64,000 nucleotides of DNA from Malania oleifera (GCF_029873635.1 NC_080422.1:15407936-15471935), one strand, 5' to 3'; shown: positions 46,770 through 59,570, counted from the first letter of the stretch. Numbers and translations: made by a program. Notes: generated by a model not told the origin, from the letters alone.

Positions 46770-47203
46770 TGATATGCCCAAAATAATCTAGCCAACGAGC
46801 GCAGGTCAACACCTGTCTCGCGCCTTCTCCGGGTCAGACATTCTGACGAGTGATCAGCTCCAACCCAATAAAGAGGAGGAGAGATCCACGTCAACGGCTT
46901 AAATAGCCGAGTAATAGGCACAAGCACTTTATGACTGGGGAGCGATTCACGCCCTTGCGCAATAAAGATGAACCAACCTACGGTCAACTCGAGCCCCTAT
47001 AAGAAGGGACCTGAAGAAGAGGCCAGGGTAAGTCATTGAACACTATTCTACTATTGCATTCAACCTCTCTAAAAGTATTCCTCTTACTTACGCATCAGAG
47101 TGATCCCCCGGAGTACACCCCAGGTCCTCCAAGCCTTTCTTTTCTTTCCCTTTGAGGTTCGTGGAAGTCAAAGGAGCATCCCTGCAAATTTTACCCCGCA
47201 ACA
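46770..47203 (+). repeat. 3' LTR of the nested Gypsy
   Basis: Same length as the 5' LTR and about 91 per cent identical by eye. Confidence 0.93.
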
Positions 47204-47327
47204 GAAGTAAATGTAGATTTTGTTCTAGTAAAAGAGAAATAGAAGATATTCTTTTATAGACCACGAGTCAAGCATCTAATGAATTTAGAATTTCAAAGAG
47301 TGAGGTTCTTTTTAATTGGTTAAAGAA

Positions 47328-47382
<55 letters not shown>

Positions 47383-48879
47383 GGATAAATTTAAATTAAA
47401 TGGGGCTACACATAAAAGGATATGAAAATAATAAATTCAGGTGAGTGTGAGAAGATCCTGTAATAAGAAATCATATTACTAGCACATAAAGATGTATGCA
47501 ACACCTAAAGGAATATCAGCATGTAAAGGAAACTGCGATGCATAAGTTGTCTTAAGACTCGTCCCATGATCAGTTGGGCCAGTCATCTTAGATTTAGAAG
47601 TTACGATTCTTGCATCTGTTTAATAAGATAATATAGTATATTAAGTTAATAAGCTAAGGAAAAATTTGGTTGGAAACCATTAAAGTTCTTTAATGTATGG
47701 AATTAGAATTCAAATAAACGAGCACATATATATAGTATGGAAGCGAACCTTCCACAAATAGTGTCAGATTGAAAGAGAACCCTTCAATTTGCAAGTAAAA
47801 CAGTTTGGATAGGGTGTTTTATTTGCTTATAAGAGAAAACTCAAATTTATAGCTAATGGGGATTAGATTCCCTTATTTGGTGGTTAGATGGATTTGGGAA
47901 TGTTAGTCTTCGCTTTTGAAAATTGAAAAAAAAGTACTCATTACAAAAAGTTAGCGTGATAAAACTTGGTTGAGGACAAAATAAAATTAGAATGGTAAGC
48001 TTATAGAGTTATGTTTACAAATGAATAGTAAAGGTACTTACAAGAGTTGCTGGCGATTGTGAGTTTGGAGAAGACGAGCGTAGTTGTGGTTCAATTTGCA
48101 AATGGTTATCTTAAGGTTGGAAGGAGGTCATATACGGTTGTTCAAGATTTAGTGGGGGGGGGGGGGGGTTGGGTATCGTTCTTTGTGTTGGAGTAGTGTT
48201 AGTTAGAAGGGAAGCCTTCCTTTTGGGTTCATTCAAAAAGAGGTCAATTAGTGAGAAAAGGTGGTTGAGAAAGTTGCTACTAAAATTGTTGTCCCACTGC
48301 ATTTGGGGTTTAACCCACAACATGTTGAGTTAGTTGAAGAAGAAAAATAGCTGTGGTCTTTGTTATTCATCTCTTGTGTTTTAAAATTTGAGGTTGAATT
48401 CTTTCTGATAATGGGAAAATAATGCAGTTTGTTACCAAGAGATTATTATTAACTTTCTAATGTCAACGGTATATTTGGTTATTTATTTATGATGATTTCA
48501 TTGGGGGAAAATCTTCAAAATTCTAGGATACTATTGCTTAGGAAGCAAGATTTTAGGTTGTTTAGGAAATTGATATTTTGTTTAATTGAGTTTCTTAATT
48601 TAGTTTCCTTATCTTCTAAGTATAGATCTATGAAGGTCCGCATACATTAGTTTCGAGGGATTGTAATTGAGAATCAAAGTTGTTGGATATTGATCATGTA
48701 TCACTACATGTAGGAATATTGCTCTGTCTTACAGTTATGTTTTTGTACTTAGTGTTTCCAAAATTTTTATGGAGGTGATGCAGCATAAAGGAAGTCTAGG
48801 ATACACTAGTCTTGGTAAGTTTCCTCATATTTCTCTAAATCCATAGTTTTTAAATGAAGCAATTATTATGGAGATTATG
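47204..48879. other. Outer Gypsy internal region without recognisable gag
   Basis: This is where gag should be, but no capsid or CCHC motif is readable in any frame. It contains an (AAT)n microsatellite at about 47330-47380 and a run of 15 G at 48154-48168. It may be heavily decayed gag or unrelated filler. Confidence 0.4.
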
Positions 48880-51120
48880 AAGGTTTACCATTGCCTTTTG
48901 TTTCAGAAATTGAACTGGAAATTGATGATAAGGTTTTAGTTATGAGTTATTTTGCAGATAAACCAATTGTACTGGCGAAGACTATATATGTGGACAGAAT
49001 ATGCAGACATGCATTTTAAATATTGATGGAAATGACTTCCCAGTTGACTTATTAACATGGATATTGTGGATTATGATGTAATCTTATAAATGGAGTGGTT
49101 ACCTATTTATCATTCACTTAGTTGATTGTTTCCAAAAGAAAGTAGTACTCGAAGATCCAAATGGGGTGACGATTTCCTTCCAACTAACAAACTCTCATGT
49201 TTGATACCTTGAGTGCTTGTGAAATGATGGAATTTGGGCACATGTCTAGGGTTTGTAACAGAAATGAAAGAAAATACACAAGTTAATGAAGCCTAGACTT
49301 CTTTACCATTAAGTGATGAATTTCTAAATGTTTTTTCAAATGATTTATTGGCACTGCCTCCAAAAGGAGATTGAATTCAATATTGATTTGGTACTAGGAA
49401 CGGAGCCTATGTTGATTTCTTCATATAGAATAACATTAGTTGAACTAAGGCAACCTAGGGTGCAACTAGAAGATTTGCTTGACAAAGAATTTATTCGATC
49501 TAGTGTATCACCATGGGTTGTGCCCATGTTATTTGCTAAGAAATATGAGGGGTCCTTGAGGCTATGCATTGATTATTAAAAGTTGAATCGGGTTACATTC
49601 AAAATTGGTATCGACTTCCAAGAATTGGTGGGCTAATTGATCAATTGGAAAAATCCCAAAATTTTTGAAGATTGATTTGCAATCAAATTATCACCAATTG
49701 AGATTTGGGAATTAAACATCCCAAAGATGGAATTTAGTACATAGTATGATCACTGCACCATGGGTTGCGCCATGTTATTTGCTAAGAAATATGAGGGGTC
49801 CTTGAGGCTATGCATTGATTATTAAAAGTTGAATTGGGTTACATTAAGAATTGATATTGACTTCCAAGAATTGGTGGACTAATTGATCAACTGGAAAAAT
49901 CCCAAAATTTTTGAAGATTGATTTACAATCAAATTAGGACTAATTGATCAATTGGAAAAATCCCAAAATTTTTGAAGATTGATTTGCAATCAAATTATCA
50001 CCAATTGAGATTTTGGAATTAAACATCCCAAATATGGAATTTAGTACATAGTATGATCACTGCACCATGGGTTGCACCATGTTATTTGCTAAGAAATATA
50101 AGGGGTCCTTGAGGCTATGCATTGATTATTAAAAGTTGAATTGGGTTACATTAAGAATTGGTATTGACTTCCAAAAATTGGTGGACTAATTGATCAATTG
50201 GAAAAATCCCAAAATTTTTGAAGATTGATTTACAATCAAATTATCACCAATTGAGATTTGAGAATTAAATATCCCAAAGACGGAATTTAGTACATAGTAT
50301 GATCATTATAAGTTCCTTGTGTTACCATTTGGGGTTACTAATGCATCTTACATTTTCATGGATATGATGAATCAAGTTATTCAATCATACTGGGATCAAT
50401 TTATTATAATTTTTATAGATAATTTTATTATATATTTAAAGACTCAAGAAGAGCATGAACAACATTGGTAATTAACTTTACAAACATTATGGGAGCATCA
50501 GTTATATGCTAATCGAGAGATGTGAGTTCTGGACAACTAGTGCAAAATTTTTGGGACATGTCATAATCAAAAAATGGTTATTTGTTGATTCTTCTAAGGT
50601 TGATGTTGTATTGAGTTTGGAAAATCCTAAAAATATGGCTTAAATTCATAACTTCTTGGGTTTGGTAGGGTGTTATCACAGGTTTTTGCTAAATTTTTCA
50701 AGAATATCTATGCCAGTAATTGAGTTGACAAGGGAAGGAAATAAAATTTGTATCGAGTGAAGAATGTGAATGAGAGTTTTAATAATTAAAACATCGATTA
50801 ACAATAGTTTCAACAGTAACTCCTCCAAATAATGAGGGTCATTATGTTGAATTTATAGATGCTTCCTTGAATGGATTGGGACTTGTATTGATGCAAAAGG
50901 AATAGGTGGTTGCCTAGGGACCATGATACTTAAAGTCTCACAAATGCAATTACCTGACCCATGACTTGGACTTTGCTGCTATTATGTTTGTATTAAAATT
51001 ATAGAGTTTAAATATATATGGAAACAAATTTGAACTGTATTCGGACGATAAAAACCTTAAATACCTCTTTATTCAGAAGAAATTTTATTTTGGAATTAAA
51101 GGATGATAAAGGGAGAAAGG
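48880..51120 (+). pseudogene. Outer Gypsy protease, RT and RNase H remnants
   Basis: Protease-like wording (NIDGNDFPVDLL and HSLVDCFQKKVVLEDP) occurs at about 49015-49170 in shifting frames. The RT start is readable at 49328-49579 (EIEFNIDLVLGTEPM, EFIRSSVSPWVVPMLFAKKY, LRLCIDY). The region is then disrupted by an internal triplication, continues with a YKFLVLPFGVTNASY stretch near 50310, and reaches RNase H wording near 51060. The style is that of the chromovirus (Tekay-like) branch. No intact frame. Confidence 0.75.
49508..50330 (+). repeat. Triplicated RT segment
   Basis: The stretch starting CACCATGGGTTG(T/C)G..CATG occurs at about 49510, 49757 and 50063, each followed by the same 200-odd bases. 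The spacings are about 247 and 306; the middle copy has an extra internal duplication of about 60 bases near 49935. Copies differ at only a few positions. Confidence 0.85.
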
Positions 51121-51351
51121 TTATGCCGATGTAGGATCTTTGGGAAATGAAAAATGAGAATTAAAGTTATTGAATGTTGGTGTTGAAGCAAGGAGTATTA
51201 GGACAGAAGGTGTAATCTTTCGGTTCGTGTTAGTTGTCAATTTTAATAGGATTGTTCATGAGATAACTTATAATCGTTAGGTTCACAAAGGATTTTATTC
51301 AAGTTATATGTAACAAATTTCGAGGACAAAATTTTCATAAAGAGGGGAGAA

Positions 51352-51562
51352 TGTAGTGATCCTAAAAAATAAATAAATTAATTAATAAGAATTATTAGTT
51401 AAATAATATAATATATTATTATATTAATATAATATTATAATATTATTTTATATATAAGCTTTGCATCCTTAAGCTTCATAAATTGAAATTGAACTCAATT
51501 CAAATCCCCCCAGAACCAAATTTCTCATCTCTCTCATCATCTCTCTATTTCTCTCTCCTCAA

Positions 51563-51617
<55 letters not shown>

Positions 51618-53420
51618 AATTTCTTGACATTTCTTAGTCGAATTGAAAAATGAACACCATATCCGAGTTCCAACTTCGTTCCTGAACATTTTAATCGGAG
51701 TGAATTCGCTGTTAGGACGTTGTAAGTATCACTCCAGGGTTAAGGTAATGGGAATAGATTATGTCAGGTTTTTAAGTAAAATATTCTTGATTAAATTTGG
51801 AGTACGTGAATTTAATTAGATTTATGATAAGTAAATATACCCGATTTGAAATTGAGTATGTGGAATTAATTATATCTATGTTCAGATTTTATTTTAAAAA
51901 TATATATGAATTAAATTAAATTGCAGGGATTTGATTATATCAGATTTTTGGGGAATATTTTGGAATTAAATGAAACTGCAGGGATTTGATTTTATCATAT
52001 TATCAAGAATAATATATATATTTTTCTGAATATTCAGGCTTATGGAAATGAAAATTTTGAAATATTATTTTTAGTGTGTTTTTAAGAAACTAGGTATTTT
52101 GAGTTAAGTAAACCCTAGAAGATGATTTAATGTTAGTCCTCAGCAAAATATATTTTTCCTAGACAGTTATTATATTTTAGATTATCATTCAAACTGTGTG
52201 GCATAAGTTTGAATATTTTTTACAGTATACATATAAGTATGTCAAATTATTTTATGATTGTCCAAAGCAAGTATGATGTTATAATGATTTCAGAAAATGT
52301 TACAAATATTATAGAATTATGATATGATAGTTTAGCCGGCTTAATGTCGTGATCAGTATATTATGATAGGTTAGTCGGCTTAATGTCGTGATAGTTTAGT
52401 CGGCTTCATGCTGTGACAGTTTAGATAGTTTAGTCGGCTTCATGCTGTGACAGTTTAGCCGGCTTTATGCCGTGATCAGTGATGAAATGACAGTTTATAT
52501 AGAAATTATGATATGATAGATTTTATGTAGAAATATGAAAATGAGATTATCTTACATCTATATTATATGACTTGTATTATATGGTATCAGAAACCTGATG
52601 AATCAATTTTGTTCAGATAATGGTACCATTGCTGTTATGATATAGTCAGTATCACCATACTTCTTAGATAGAGTGTAAGTGACTGGATAGTCGATTGGGC
52701 CATTGAAGAGTAGGATACCCTCTTGGGTCCGGACTTATAGACGCGTTATGTTTGACTTAGCGTGGTAGGCCAGTCATTGTTAAGTCCCGCCTACGGGCTG
52801 CACAACCCGATCATATGCGGTTATTACATGATATTATATGATTATCCATCTAAAGAAAAAATTCAGTTCTGTATATGTATATCAGATGATTTACGTATTC
52901 AGAGAACCTTATTATGATAAATTATGCTTATGTTGCAAAGTATGTATTTAGTAGACTTACATATGTATGAATATAGATTTACATGATTTACCAATTAAAG
53001 TTAATTATCTACAGGATATGTTTATGATACACTAGAATTTATGTTGTCACACACTGATAATAATCTATTCCTTTTTACTGAGAGGTGTCTTATCCTATGA
53101 TTATTTAATATTTTTCAGATGTCATGTGGAATATAACAATGGTCAGAGTAGTATAGTGGAAGCATGGGTGGGATAAAAGGTTTTATTTAGAATAGATATT
53201 TAATTAAATTAGGTTTTTGATGTATTTAGACTATTCTTTTAGGGATATGTAAATTGTGATGTTGAAAATAATATTGTTGTTGTATTGAGAAAATTAGTAC
53301 TCTGGTAATTTGAATTTGAGATCTTCCATTGTTTGTATCAGTGATTACTATAATTTTAAAATATTCAGGTTATTACAAGTGGTATCAAAGAAATTGAACG
53401 AAAATTTTCTGGTCATCACA
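51352..53420 (+). repeat. 3' LTR of the outer Gypsy element
   Basis: TGTAGTGATCC to GGTCATCACA, 2069 bases, with the CT repeat (51567-51614), minisatellite (52325-52480), a mutated GGTACC block (TAATGGTACCAT near 52619) and acceptor (53118). Confidence 0.9.
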
Positions 53421-53425
53421 CATGG

Positions 53426-54934
53426 AGAGGGCCTAATTTTTTTATTTTTATTTTTCTTATGTGGGTTTCATATAATAGGGCACACTTAAATCTTTGTAAC
53501 ATTTAGAGTGATTTTATTAAATAGAAAGATCAGCGTGATCCTCTTAAAAGACGACCTAATATTTTCTCAAATGAAACAGAAATTATTATTTTGTGCCAAT
53601 GGTAAGCATAAGCTAACCATAATTCATGTCATATATTAAAACCTAATTTTGGAATAAGAATATAATTTTGAATTCACTCGAGGGTATTATCATACTTTCA
53701 CAAACTTCTTTTGTCTCAAATAAAATGATATAAATTAATTATTATAATAATACTACAAGTCAACTTTTGGTATGGAAAATGAAGTCATTGGCATTTCCCA
53801 AGCACATATAAAAAGTCTAAACATTGGACCTTGCATATTGTTTTGTATAAAAAAAAATTAAACCAATAATTTAACCATTCAAATGATGTATACTATAGAC
53901 TGTAATAATATTTAAAATGACAAAAGTTTTTCTGTTTTTGAAGTACATAAAGTAAGAAGATTTAAAAAGCATCAAAAGAAAAAAAATATATCAGACTCTT
54001 TTAAAACATTATTTTGATTAATGTTACTTTATTGTCCTAACAACTACTATTGTTTGATTGTCAACTCTTAAGTGTCACTATCAATTTTGTTGGTTTTTGA
54101 AGAGAAAATTCTAACTTGTTATTTCACTTTCAAGGAAGGTAGTTAAGGGTGCATTTGTTTTATTAGTTGAGGATTAAATGACTGAATTGGACTAAATGGT
54201 ACTTGATTGGATTAGTTATGATAATTTTACTATCTCATATTTGGACTTCCATCCACAAAAGTGTCATAATTATTTGCACGAACCAAAGTAATGACAAAAA
54301 TATTTTTAAAAAAACAAAAACAAAAAACAAGCACAATCCTTTTGGTTATTGATAATTCTTAATAAGAATTTTCTAGAAGAGTAGAGGAATGGAGCATCAA
54401 CCAGCCTTATACTGTAAAAATAAAAACAAAGAAAAGGCAATCTAATCCTTTTGCACCATGTGACTATATAAATAAACTAATGCTCTCTATTGGCTAGTTC
54501 TACTCAACACATTTGTTGCACTAAATGTAGGCTAAGGGTGCTTGCCATAACCTAGTGAAACCAAGCCCCCAAGACAAATGCATCTTGAAAGATCAGCAAT
54601 AAAATGGACTAACGTGGTAGCGATCAAAGATTCAAATTTGGATATGACCCAACCATAAGAATATATATATCAATGCCAACCCTAAACAATCAATTCCATA
54701 ACATCTAGATTCATCGATCTAAACCAAGTTAGACTAATTTGAATAAACTCGAACCAAACAATGAGGGAAAATAATAAAAATAAATTCTCTATAATTTTGA
54801 TATGTACCCCCATAAGGTTATATAGGCATCTGTATGTACTTGAACTCATTTGTAAGTTAATATTTCTTACCTAATTGGTAGGCTTGTGAATTTACTATGA
54901 GCTCATATTTTTGTAATTGCTCCCAAGCGAAAAG
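53426..54934. other. AT-rich intergenic DNA
   Basis: No gene, no clear repeat boundary and no long open frame seen. Confidence 0.5.
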
Positions 54935-54939
54935 ATATC

Positions 54940-55354
54940 TGTTAAAAAAATATGTTTTTTTTTATTTATCTATTGTGGCTTTTATCACAGTCATTGGATC
55001 GTCTCCAAATCCAACGGTTGTATGGTGTCATATATACATTTGTAAGCCATGGAAAAAAGAGAGTATTGCTTGTCATTTTGTGTAAGGAGAGCTAGAGGGG
55101 GCTTTCTCTCTAGAAAGATTTTTTCTTCACTATTTTGACAAGTGAAGGGGTGTACAAGGGATCTGGGATCGGGGAGAGTCTGATCAGATCTTGTACTGCC
55201 ATCATTTCATAGTGGATTTTTCTTCAGGTGCACAATCCGTGGACATTGGCAATCTTGTCGAACCACGTAAAATCTCTCGTCTACATTTTTTTTTGAATGT
55301 TTTTCGTGCTATTTATTTTGTTGATTGGAAGATTAAAATCATTGCGCGTCAACA
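54940..55354 (+). repeat. 5' LTR of the Tork-like Copia
   Basis: TGTTAAAAAAATATG to GCGTCAACA, 415 bases, followed by the primer site TGGTATCAGAGC at 55357-55368. Confidence 0.92.
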
Positions 55355-55356
55355 AA

Positions 55357-55368
55357 TGGTATCAGAGC
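55357..55368 (+). other. Primer binding site, Tork-like Copia
   Basis: TGGTATCAGAGC, complementary to initiator tRNA-Met, two bases after the LTR end. Confidence 0.88.
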
Positions 55369-55944
55369 ACGGTTTTGATTGGATGCAGATATGATAGATT
55401 AGATCAAATCAAAAGAAATTTTTTAGATAGTTTTTCTGTGAGAGTGCTCAAGATCAGAGCGGTTCGTTCAGATTAGATTGAGGTACGCGGATTCAAATCA
55501 GGTATTGGAAAATTATTTTGGAATTTTTTCAATTGTAGGAGGATCATTTTTCAATTGAAGGTGTGAAAAAAAAATTGGAAGGAAAAAAAAAATTTTCGCG
55601 GATGAAGAACATGATGAACAGTGCCAGAATTGAGTGACAGACTCGGATTTAGAATCGGGTCAGGTACGAAATGCAATGGGTTGACACGTGGGTCCAGAGG
55701 CTAGATTATGGGTTGGATCTAAGCAGAACCCGTTGGGTCAAGGCGCACGTCAAAATCCAGATCGGCTAGAACACATGCGGGTCGCACGTACAATGGATCA
55801 GGGATCCAGGTTGAGCGGAACGGGTCAGACCCAGCAATCGGGTCAAGGCACGGATCCTCCCCGTGGAGCGCTGACGTCATCCTGACAGGTGTTGACATCA
55901 GAGGAGAGAGAAAAAAATGGGAGAAAGAAAATTTTTTTTTTAAT
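55369..55944 (+). other. Leader between primer site and gag
   Basis: No coding landmark. A short G/C-rich stretch (55690-55880) contains repeated CGGGTC and GGATC words, as in many plant retrotransposon leaders. Confidence 0.5.
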
Positions 55945-57413
55945 TGTCGAGTACTTCAAAGGCCAAGTTCGAGGTAGAGCCTTTTAATGGAAAAAATAAT
56001 TTCAGTTTGTAGCAGAGCACTGTGAAGGATGTGTTGGTCCAACAAGGACCATTTAAGCATTGTATGGGAAAGACAAAAAGCCAGAGACCATGTCAGATGA
56101 TCAGTGGGAAGAGCTGGAAATGAAAGCGGGAAGTACCAAAAATTAAATACAGTGTGTCGAATGAAACATCACCAGCCGAGCTTTGGAAAAAATTGGAGAA
56201 TATTTATATGTCCAAGTCCTTAGTTAATAGACTGTATTTGAAGAAACAATTGTATTAGTTGAGGATGACTAAGGGCACAAAAGTCAGAGACCACCTCAAT
56301 TATTTCAATAAAATAATCACGCAGTTACTGAGTATTGATGTAAAAATTGAGGAGGAAGATAAATCATTGATTTTGTTGTATTCACTTCCTAGTTCACTTG
56401 ATACTTTGAAAACCACACTACTGCTACGTAAGGAGACTCTTACAGTTGATGAGGTGACTACTGCCATTCTGGAGAGTGAGAATTTTCACAAACCAGATTA
56501 TCTAGGACATGGAGAAGGGTTGGTGACTAAGGGTGAGTCTAGCCAACAGCGGGGCAGGAGTTCTAGTAGGGGTAATTGGAATCGAGGGAAATCTCGATCC
56601 AAGTCCAGGGGCAAGAATGGGAACTTGAGGAGTGGTTGTTTTTATTATGAAAAAAAAGGGCAGATGAAGAAGGAATGTCTAAGGAGGAAAAGAGATTTAG
56701 AGGAAAAGAACAAGAAGGAGACTGAGCAGGCTACTGTAGTGGATAGCAGTTCATCAATTTTTTATGGGGATCTTTTGGTTGTTACTACCAATTCCAGTTA
56801 CTTAGCAGATACCTGGACTTTGGATTCGGCGTGCTCATATCATATGTGTCCATACGGGGATTGGTTTGACTCCTATGAACCAATCTCTGGAGGGACGGTG
56901 TTGATGAGTAATGATGCTTCCTGTGGTATTCTTGGTATTAGAACGGTCAGAATCAGGATTTCTGATGGTGTGGTTAGAACCATTAGGGATATGAGGCGTG
57001 TTCCAGATCTGAAAAAGAATCTGATTTCCTTGGGCTCTTTGGACAGTAATGGTTTCTCTTTTTCAGTTAGGGATGGTGTGTTGAAAGTGACTAGAGGTTC
57101 ACTGGTAGTAATGAAGGGTCATCTGAGGAACAATTTGTACACTCTGGTGGGTAGCATAGTGACTGGTGGAGCTGCAGCTAGTACCTCTTCAGATACAAAT
57201 ACAGATGATACTACTCTATGGCATATAAGGCTGGGTCACATGAGTGAGCATGGTTTGCAGGAGCTGCACAGGTGGAATTTACTGGGAGGTAATTCTTGTT
57301 GTAAGCTTAAGTTCTATAAATACTGTTTGTTTGGTAAAAAGCGCAGGGTGAGTTTCATAACAGGAAAGCATACGAGCAAGGAGGTGCAAGAGTACATTTA
57401 TTCAAATGTATGA
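55945..57413 (+). pseudogene. Copia gag, protease and integrase start (decayed)
   Basis: Gag wording begins near 55950 (VEPFNGKNNFS) with stops before the 384-codon open part at 56259-57413. That part has the gag helical region (LNYFNKIITQLLSIDVKIEE), a basic stretch, a CCHC-like knuckle CFYYEKKGQMKKEC in which the second Cys is Tyr and the His is Gln, the protease site WTLDSACSYHMCP (D-S-A rather than D-S-G) and the integrase HHCC start (LWHIRLGHMSEHGLQEL). A TGA at 57411-57413 ends it inside integrase. Confidence 0.88.
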
Positions 57414-58050
57414 GGTCCAGTACAGGTACAGTCTCACAATGGTGTTATTTATTTGTCTCATTTATTGATGACTTTTCCAGGAAAGTCTAGGTGTATTTTC
57501 TAAAGCACATGAGTGAGATATTCAGTAAGTTCATGGAATGGAAAACACGGGTAGAGGAAAAAACAGGGAAACAAGTGAAGTTTCTGAGATCTGACGATGG
57601 ACTGGAGTACAAAAATAGCTAGTTAATTGACTTTTGTAAGGAAGAGGGGATCACTAGGCACTATATAGTTCCACATGGGCCACAACAAAATGGGGTGGCT
57701 GAAAGGATGAACAGAACATTACTAGAAACGGCAAGATGTATAAGGATTCAGGCTAATCTGCCTAAATCATTCTGGGCAGAAGCAATGAGTAAGGCATGCT
57801 ACCTGGTAAATAGGTCTCCTTTTGTAGCTATTGACGCAAAGATTCCTGAGGAGGTATGAACAGGTAAGCTAGTAGATTACTTTGTGCTGAGAATATTTGG
57901 TTGTCCATCGTATATGCATGTGCAGGAAGAGGAAAGATCAAAGTTGGACTCTAAGTCCAAATCGTGCGTATTTCTTGGTTTCCAAGAAGGAGTGATGGGA
58001 TACTGGTTGTGGGACCCTATGGCACGGAAGGTGGTTATTAGCAGGGATGT
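57414..58050 (+). pseudogene. Copia integrase core (decayed)
   Basis: Continues after the stop with FIDDFSRK, FLRSDDGLEYKN, the GVAERMNRTLLETAR motif with the catalytic Glu, and the FLGFQEG linker in the 57884-58050 frame. It stops at the target duplication GATGT of the solo LTR; the reading frame resumes at 60087. Confidence 0.85.
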
Positions 58051-58275
58051 TGTAACGATCTTCTTAACTTATCATATAATAAAACATAATAAATAAGATA
58101 GTCAACCCGAACCCGTAGGTAGCGGGGACACCCGTCATACACAACGGAACCTAGGCAACAGTAAATGTGAATCACAAACACATAACCACAAAATACATAA
58201 TACCAGAGTCGAGTATATCTCAAAATATCCCTAGGATCTCACATCAAAATCCCTTGATCCTAAACCCAAACTTAC

Positions 58276-58338
58276 CCTCCTAGCAGGGTAGTACAACCGA
58301 CTCAACGGCGGTCACACTCTGCCGGTCTTTCTGGGTTT
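58276..58338 (-). other. Short exon-like piece between acceptor and second donor
   Basis: 63 bases between TTTTCAG and GG|GTAAGTTT. It aligns with 2282-2345 and 18130-18182 in the other family A LTRs. Inferred only. Confidence 0.4.
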
Positions 58339-59570
58339 CTGAAAATCATTTAATGTTCGGGGGTGAGACACTTCTCAGTAAGGGAAAATAAATTAAATAT
58401 AGTTGTATGACAACATGAATATTTAGTGCTATAATACATATACAGTACATTTCATAAGCTGGAAAACATTCATCATAGCATACTGAATAATCGTATACTT
58501 TCATAGTTTCTAATAATTCATACTGATCATGAAATATCTGATATAATTGTAATACTGAAAATCTACCCAGTACGTATAGCTAGCTGATGCCATGTATTAC
58601 CCCCTATGATAGGTTGTGCAGTCTGAAGGCGGGACCCGATAATAGCTGACCGATCACTGCCAAGTCAAAATTTTCTGTAAGTACGATGGGCCCGCCACAC
58701 CCTGGTCCGGACTGCCAGGTGAATGTCCACAACTCTACACTAAAAGCCACATCGACTATCCATCTTCCACCCCCTTGTGAGGTGGTTAGCACAAGTATGA
58801 ACAAAGATATCTGATTTGTATAGCAACGATACCGTGCTCCTGAAACTGAACTAAAATAACATCCGATTTCTAATAACATATAGTACATGATAATATAGCA
58901 TTTGACATAAATGGATTGATAGCATTTCTATACTTTCATAAATACGACCTTGCGCCAAACATTTCGTAAATACAACCTTGCGCTGAACATTTCATAAACA
59001 CGGTCTTGCGCCGAGAACGTATAACATACACGACCTTGCACCGGCTATCAATCACGGCCTTGCGCCAAAAATTCCATACATATCATTCTGAATAAATAAT
59101 CCATTTATCATGTATTTTGAAACTATAATGTACTGTAATATTTCATAACTTCTGAAAATCATACTTCATTTGTAAAATTGTCATAACATAATACTTACCA
59201 TGTAAAATAATATTCATGTCACACAATGCTGAGTAAAATCATACATTTCATTCTAAAATCACATTTCCTGTATAACAGCAGTATTTTCCCAAATATGTAT
59301 TTTCTCAATAATATTCAAATATAATACATGCTTTCCTGAAAATTAATTTAATGATAAATAATAATAATGTGCATCAAAAAATAATTGCTTTAGTTTATTC
59401 CCTTACCTGACATAGAGAAGAAACCCCCTAAATGCACTGGTCCTGCACCCGCAGGGTTCCCCGTACAACACCCTAAAAACAACAACTCCAAGAACTAAAC
59501 TTTAGTATTTTTCCGTAAATAATATTTCCTATAACTACGATAAGACCAAATTTGGCATAAAAAGTCTTAC
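58339..59570 (-). other. Putative LTR intron, 1232 nt
   Basis: On the minus strand donor TTTAAG|GTAAGACT and acceptor GATTTTCAG. The same pair of signals as at 1007-2281. Confidence 0.5.
58945..59070 (-). repeat. Minisatellite with 'ttgcgcc' words
   Basis: Five imperfect units of about 25-35 bases; reverse complement of the unit type at 1528-1660. Confidence 0.75.

Larger units (their letters stand above)
37215..47203 (+). mobile_element. Ty3/Gypsy Tat-lineage retrotransposon, nested, target duplication GAAGT
   Basis: LTRs of 434 bases each (37215-37648 and 46770-47203), about 91 per cent identical by eye with mostly transitions and no length change, flanked by GAAGT at 37210-37214 and 47204-47208. 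The primer site is TTGGCACCGTCTATGG. The order gag, protease, RT, RNase H, a second RNase H, integrase, then a long 3' region with antisense reading frames and tandem repeats fits the Tat lineage. All frames are broken. Confidence 0.93.
34419..53420 (+). mobile_element. Ty3/Gypsy chromovirus-like retrotransposon, target duplication CATGG, split by another Gypsy
   Basis: The LTRs are 34419-36464 and 51352-53420, flanked by CATGG at 34414-34418 and 53421-53425. A tRNA-Met type primer site follows the 5' LTR and a purine tract AAAGAGGGGAGAA precedes the 3' LTR. Without the nested element (37215-47203) and its duplicated GAAGT the length is about 9.0 kb. Protease and RT/RNase H remnants (48880-51120) have chromovirus wording. 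I find no gag and no integrase, so the internal region is deleted as well as mutated. Confidence 0.88.

Noticed and set aside
54180..54260. A MITE suggested by the 'ggtgcatttgttttattag' phrase
   Set aside because: No terminal inverted repeat or target duplication was found.
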